In this document: positions 60,153 to 64,000 of the stretch, piece after piece | Layout of the letters: every line of letters starts with the position of its first letter | Position numbering within the stretch: the first letter of the stretch is position 1 | Source: Myxococcota bacterium | Lineage (GTDB): Bacteria; Myxococcota_A; UBA9160; SMWR01 | Reading direction: 5' to 3' | DNA length: 64,000 nucleotides | NCBI GenBank assembly: GCA_039030075.1 | Contig: JBCCEW010000007.1 | Location: 186,001 to 250,000 of the forward strand | Notes under the pieces: generated by a model | The model's database searches: none | What the model was told of the DNA's origin: nothing | What the model saw: the letters and a program-made list of their open reading frames with translations, nothing else | Program-made: the position numbers and the translations under genes

Positions 60153-60929
60153 CTAGGAAGAGGTCGCGACCGAACGCGTCGCGAGGGACGGATCCTCGGC
60201 GACGCGGCTCCGGAAGTACAGCCAAGACGAAGCGCCCGCGATCATCAGGAAGATCCCGACGATCTGGGGTTCGGTGAGACCGAGCAGCACTTCCTCGTTG
60301 ACGCGCAGCTCCTCGATGAAGAGCCGACCGAGCCCGTTCGCCGCGATGTACTCGCCGAACAGGAAAGGACTCTTGTCCCGCCGTTTCCAAAGCACGGCGG
60401 CGACAGGCATGAGCCACAGGATCTCGTAGATCTGCGTGGGATGGACGTAGTCCAGGGTGGGGGGCGCGCCCTGGGGGAAGGTGACGGCCCAGGGAACGTC
60501 CGTGACCTTGCCGTAGTCGTCTCCGACGAGAAAACACCCGACACGACCGAGGGACTGCCCGACGGCGACCGCAGGCGCCACGCAGTCCATCAATTGCTTC
60601 ACGGAGACACCGTGGATGCGGCATCCGATCGCGCCAATGACCGTGCCGAGGATCAGCCCGCCGTACCACGTAATGCCATCGCGAGCGAAGAGAAGATCGG
60701 TGAAGGGCCTTCCTTCGCGAAAGTGCACGTCGATCGCGAAATACAGCTTCGAGCCGAGGATGCCCCCGAGCATCACGTAGACGAGCAGGGTCGTGGCGAG
60801 ATCGGGGTCGAGACCGATCTCCTCCATGCGACGCGCCGTGATCCACGAGCCGACCAAGAAGGCCGTCGCCATCATCAGACCGAATGTGCTGATGGTGAAG
60901 TCGCCGATCGAGAACAGGACCGGATACAT
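60153..60929 (-). CDS. lgt: Prolipoprotein diacylglyceryl transferase
   Basis: From ATG 60929 the 258-residue protein has seven helices and the Lgt signature GQSLGRVGCFLVGDDYG. It also has ITWYGGLILG (Tyr where E. coli has His103, a common variant), HPTQIYE and GEYIAANGLGRLFIEELR. It attaches diacylglycerol to the lipobox Cys of preprolipoproteins such as the SppA-like protein at 55820. GGAGGTGGC precedes the ATG. The histidine kinase gene lies 67 bp upstream on the same strand. Confidence 0.95.
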   Translation of the reverse strand: MYPVLFSIGDFTISTFGLMMATAFLVGSWITARRMEEIGLDPDLATTLLVYVMLGGILGSKLYFAIDVHFREGRPFTDLLFARDGITWYGGLILGTVIGAIGCRIHGVSVKQLMDCVAPAVAVGQSLGRVGCFLVGDDYGKVTDVPWAVTFPQGAPPTLDYVHPTQIYEILWLMPVAAVLWKRRDKSPFLFGEYIAANGLGRLFIEELRVNEEVLLGLTEPQIVGIFLMIAGASSWLYFRSRVAEDPSLATRSVATSS

Positions 60930-60996
60930 GCCACCTCCCCGGCGCGCGAGGCTACGGGAAGCCCCTGAGCCGGGCAAGGCAAGCAGGGAGCTGCGG

Positions 60997-62439
60997 CTAG
61001 GGCGCGCTCGCTTGGGGAGTCGGGAAGCTCACGTGGAAACGAGCGCCCTTTCCCGAGTCGCTCTCCACCCAGACCCGGCCACCGCGCTTCTCGGCGATCT
61101 TCTTCACGATCGCGAGCCCCATCCCCGTTCCGTGTCGGGCGGAGCGCTTCCCGAGGCTCTGGAAGATCTCGAAGATGCGTCCGTGATCCGCGGGGTCGAT
61201 GCCACGGCCGTTGTCCGAGACCACGATCTCGTGACCGCTCTCGTTCGAGTCGACGCGAACCTCGATCCGCGGATGCGCCATCGGTCCCATGTGCTCCACG
61301 GCGTTCCCGATCAGGTTCGAGAAGACCTGGTAGAGACGCGGGCGTTCGCAGTGGACGCGCAGCTCGGAACTCTCGGGCACCACCAGCTCGATGCCGGCCT
61401 CCTCGAGGCGCGGTGCCAGCGCGGAAGCGACTTCCGCGATCACCCGACTCGGGTCGACGGGGATCGGTTCGACCTCGGGCTCGCTGATCCGCGCGAGCTC
61501 GAGCAGGTCGTGGATCAGCGACTCCATGCTGCGCGCGGCCGTTTCGATGCGATCGACGAAGTGTCGCCCGGTGTCGTCGAGCACGGACTCATAGTCCTGC
61601 CGGAGCAGCCGCGAGAACCCGAGCAGGCTCACGAGCGGCGAACGCAGGTCGTGTGCCAGCCCACCGATGCAGTGCTCCAGCTCATCGTGGGCGCGCTGGA
61701 GGTCGACGGAGTCGGCCTGGCCGGGACGGCGCAGCAGGAGAGCCAGGTGACCGTCCGACAGCGGACGCACCGTCGCCTCCAGGGTGGCCTGTTCGCCCGA
61801 GGCGCCGCGCAGCTCGAGCGACGCGCTCTCGACGCACGTCGGCCCGGTGAGCAGGGACGTCAGCGATTCGAGATCTTGCACCCCCTGCGCGAGCAGGGTG
61901 GTCACGGGGCGCGCCAGGATCTGCTCTGCCTCGACCTCGAGGAGACGGCAGGCGGCGGCGTTCGCCCGGCGAACGAAGCCCGCCGCGTCGATCGCGAGCA
62001 GGGCCTCGGGGACGAGTTCGACGATCTCGGCGTCCAGGCCGCTCTCGACCTTCGCGGTGCTCTCGGTCGCGATGACGAAGAGCAGATCACCGGCTTCGGA
62101 ATCGATGCGCACCAGATCGAGGTCGACGTCGATCGGGCGGCCGTCGGAGGCGCGCAGCTCGAGCGGGACCGATTCGAGATGACTCCGGCCGCGCAGGCTG
62201 GAGCGCAGCGGGAACACCTGTTCGGGCCGCGGCAGACGCGACAGAAAGGAACGTGCATCGACGCCGGGGCGGAAGTCGTCCAGGCCATCGAGATCCGACA
62301 ATCCTTCACTCACCCACAGCACGCGCCGCTGTTCATCGATCACGAGGATCCAGGGATGGATCCGGCTGAGCGCCTCGAGCAACCGGTCGGCCGGTATGCC
62401 TTCGAGACGGGTATTGAAGGCGAAGGTCGGGGAATCCAT
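60997..62439 (-). CDS. PAS-domain sensor histidine kinase
   Basis: From ATG 62439 the 480-residue protein has two PAS-like domains (about 20-125 and 135-240). The dimerisation helix has the phosphorylated His263 in GGLAHDLRSPL. The ATPase domain has NLIGNAVEH, SDNGRGIDP, IFEIFQSLG and GTGMGLAIVKK. All kinase motifs are intact. It lacks membrane helices, so it senses an intracellular signal or small molecule. No response regulator is adjacent, so it is an orphan here. Confidence 0.9.
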   Translation of the reverse strand: MDSPTFAFNTRLEGIPADRLLEALSRIHPWILVIDEQRRVLWVSEGLSDLDGLDDFRPGVDARSFLSRLPRPEQVFPLRSSLRGRSHLESVPLELRASDGRPIDVDLDLVRIDSEAGDLLFVIATESTAKVESGLDAEIVELVPEALLAIDAAGFVRRANAAACRLLEVEAEQILARPVTTLLAQGVQDLESLTSLLTGPTCVESASLELRGASGEQATLEATVRPLSDGHLALLLRRPGQADSVDLQRAHDELEHCIGGLAHDLRSPLVSLLGFSRLLRQDYESVLDDTGRHFVDRIETAARSMESLIHDLLELARISEPEVEPIPVDPSRVIAEVASALAPRLEEAGIELVVPESSELRVHCERPRLYQVFSNLIGNAVEHMGPMAHPRIEVRVDSNESGHEIVVSDNGRGIDPADHGRIFEIFQSLGKRSARHGTGMGLAIVKKIAEKRGGRVWVESDSGKGARFHVSFPTPQASAP

Positions 62440-62881
62440 GGGTGAGGGAAATCCTTGGGAGCCGTGGAGGCTTCGACTTTCGCGACGCGTCGGCGTCGTC
62501 CTGCTCGCGTTGCCCGTGCTTTCTTCAAGACTCCGGTGCGTTCGTTGCCCTTGGGACGTTTTCGTGCCCACTGAACGGGCCCATGGCGACGAACGGCTTG
62601 GCGATCAGGCGGGTGCCCCCGGTCAGATTCCCAGGGGCGATTCGGGCTCCATGACGCATGACGGACGCAAACAACGGCGACCCATTGGGTCCCATCCCCA
62701 TCGAACCGCAAGCAGCCTATCACCCGCTCCAAAGAGGGGTCAACGCGACTCGAATGCGACTTGCGCACCCGCGGGAAAATCGCCGCCACAGCCACTTGAA
62801 ACGCTCGGTTGCCGCTCCTCAATGGAGCTTCCGAGTTTCGGGTTTGGTCCGCCCAGCGATCGAACGATACTCTCGGGTGCG
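62440..62881. other. 442-bp non-coding region between divergent genes
   Basis: The gap separates the histidine kinase from the lytic transglycosylase. I see no gene, RNA family or strong hairpin. Frames that continue the transglycosylase upstream are basic and Pro-rich with no start signal. A TACTCT box at 62868-62873 is the only promoter-like element noted. Confidence 0.45.
62868..62873 (+). promoter_or_regulatory. -10-like box TACTCT, 8 nt before a GTG
   Basis: TACTCT precedes the in-frame GTG at 62882 by 8 nt, matching the spacing of the other start-proximal boxes in the window. Confidence 0.3.
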
Positions 62882-63472
62882 GTGAATCACGCTCTTGGGG
62901 TGAGGCGGCTCGTCTCGTCCACCCCTGGGGGACCCCCTGTGAGACGCGCGCACATCCTGTTCTTGGCGGTACTCGCCTTGGGCCTCGTGGTCCGGGGCGA
63001 GCCTCACATGGCGGGCGGCGATTCGGCCGAGCGACCCGCCGTGGAGCAGGCCGTCGACTCGATCGACATGGTGCTCGGGTCGGCGAATCCGCATCTGGCT
63101 CCGAGTGAACGGCGTCGGATCGCGCGCGCGGTGATTCGCAGCAGCGAGCGTCACAGCCTCGATCCGCAGCTCGTCACGGCAATCATTCTGGTCGAGAGCA
63201 GCGCCCGCCCCTGGGCCCTCTCGAAGAGTGGCGCCGTCGGACTCATGCAGGTGATGCCGCACATGGCCGCCCTGCTCGACCTCGGCGGCAACCTGACGAC
63301 CATCGAGAACAACATCGAAGCCGGCTGCTGGATTCTGGCCGACAACATCCGTCGGCTCGGCGAGGACGACGGGATCTCCGCCTACTTCTGGGGTTCGGAC
63401 ATTCGCGGCGTGGCCTACCTGGATCGCGTACGCGCCGCCCGCGCCACCGTCCAGCGACTCGCCCGCTCCTGA
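62882..63472 (+). CDS. Exported lytic transglycosylase (SLT domain)
   Basis: The protein has a hydrophobic export segment (HILFLAVLALGLVV) and one SLT domain. The catalytic Glu is in IILVESSARPWALS, followed by the family's SGAVGLMQVMP, and by NNIEAGCWILADNI. It cleaves peptidoglycan between MurNAc and GlcNAc. Two GTG starts are possible: 62882 (196 residues, 8 nt after a TACTCT box) and 62939 (177 residues, after GGGGGA). The second gives a more ordinary signal peptide. The domain is otherwise complete. Confidence 0.8.
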   Translation: MNHALGVRRLVSSTPGGPPVRRAHILFLAVLALGLVVRGEPHMAGGDSAERPAVEQAVDSIDMVLGSANPHLAPSERRRIARAVIRSSERHSLDPQLVTAIILVESSARPWALSKSGAVGLMQVMPHMAALLDLGGNLTTIENNIEAGCWILADNIRRLGEDDGISAYFWGSDIRGVAYLDRVRAARATVQRLARS

Positions 63473-63485
63473 AGTCGACACGACC

Positions 63486-64000
63486 TTGAGTACACCGCTT
63501 CGCCGCTACGAGCTCTCGGTTCAGGGCATCGCGGCGCGCTCTCTCTATCGACGGGGTTGGCTCCCGCGCGCACCGCGCGCCGCTGTCCTGCTCGCGCATG
63601 GCCTGGCCGAGCACAGCGGCCGCTATGAGCACGTGGGGACCTGGCTCGCCGAGCGCGGCATCGCGGTCCATGCGCTGGACCACGTCGGACATGGACGCTC
63701 GAGTGGTCCCCGCTGCCACGTCGATCGTTTCGAGATGTTCCTCGACGACTACGGGTTCGTGCTGGACGCCCTTCGCAAGGAGTCTCCCGAACTCCCGTTC
63801 TTTCTACTCGGGCACAGCATGGGCGGTCTGATCGTCTCCGCCTTCGTCTGCGAGCGCGGTCCAGAAGTCAGCGGCGTCGCGCTGTCCGGCCCCCCGCTCG
63901 CGATCGCCGAAGGTGCGCTGCGCCGAAAAATGAGCTTCGCCCGCCTGCTCCGGATGGTCGCGCCGAAGCTCCGGATCGCCGCAGGCCTACCAGAAGACGG
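63486..64000 (+). CDS. Monoacylglycerol lipase-like alpha/beta hydrolase (5' part, cut by window end)
   Basis: The open frame runs from TTG 63486 to the window edge, about 171 residues. It has the lipase-type oxyanion loop LLAHGLAEHSGRYEHVGTWL, then DHVGHGRSSGPR and the nucleophile elbow FLLGHSMGGLI. This order is that of monoacylglycerol lipase/lysophospholipase (PldB-like) proteins. The acid and His lie beyond the window. No ATG is in frame near the family's N-terminus, so TTG is the best start. It begins 14 bp after the transglycosylase stop. Confidence 0.75.
   Translation, partial: MSTPLRRYELSVQGIAARSLYRRGWLPRAPRAAVLLAHGLAEHSGRYEHVGTWLAERGIAVHALDHVGHGRSSGPRCHVDRFEMFLDDYGFVLDALRKESPELPFFLLGHSMGGLIVSAFVCERGPEVSGVALSGPPLAIAEGALRRKMSFARLLRMVAPKLRIAAGLPED

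Overview
This is a G+C-rich (by eye two-thirds G+C or more), densely coded stretch of a Gram-negative bacterial chromosome with no phage, insertion sequence, CRISPR array, tRNA or rRNA. The gene set points to a heterotroph of deltaproteobacterial grade, such as Myxococcota or Binatota. It has many acyl-CoA enzymes, ETF-quinone oxidoreductase, GTP-type PEP carboxykinase, B12-dependent ribonucleotide reductase, F420-type oxidoreductases, and an exosortase with PEP-CTERM proteins. The exact lineage cannot be fixed from sequence reading alone.

Layout. 1-9648: a luciferase-like oxidoreductase, COG0523 GTPase, DUF3516 helicase and Na+/Ca2+ exchanger; then a reverse-strand set (crotonase, GST, endonuclease III) coupled by 4-bp overlaps; then an alkyltransferase-like protein and an M20 peptidase. 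9716-15915: a reverse set (serine acetyltransferase, isocitrate-lyase-family enzyme, quinone oxidoreductase) back to back with an acyl-CoA thioesterase, thiolase, SDR dehydrogenase and MAPEG protein. 16182-23735: pckG followed by small metabolic genes, Aat and membrane proteins.

23811-33997 is the most coherent block. A promoter and structured leader precede KAS III, FabA-like, FabZ-like, KAS II, ACP, PlsC-like acyltransferase and an 1873-residue biotin-dependent acyl-CoA carboxylase. Most junctions overlap. Together they could make malonyl-CoA, elongate and dehydrate an ACP-bound acyl chain, and pass it to a phospholipid or other acceptor. Ketoreductase, enoyl reductase and malonyltransferase would have to come from elsewhere.

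34695-40446 is a surface island. It holds a secreted repeat protein with a dockerin-like tail, two tandem PEP-CTERM paralogs whose ectodomain looks cohesin-like, an Asp-rich secreted protein with two dockerin-like loops, and an exosortase fused to an EpsI domain. Two more sorted or anchored surface proteins lie at 48216-49982.

40434-52076: an ethanolamine-type permease, M18 aminopeptidase, AI-2E-family permease, methylsuccinyl-CoA-dehydrogenase-like enzyme, cupredoxin, inositol-phosphatase-family enzyme, hydrolase, DUF971 protein and an F420:NADP oxidoreductase. 52077-52850 is a structured non-coding region before nrdJ (52851-55634). The window ends with SppA, ETF-QO, Lgt, a PAS histidine kinase, a lytic transglycosylase and a truncated lipase-like hydrolase.

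A recurring regulatory feature is a TAnnnT hexamer only 6-10 nt before the start codon of genes without a Shine-Dalgarno sequence. This suggests that leaderless mRNAs are common in this organism.
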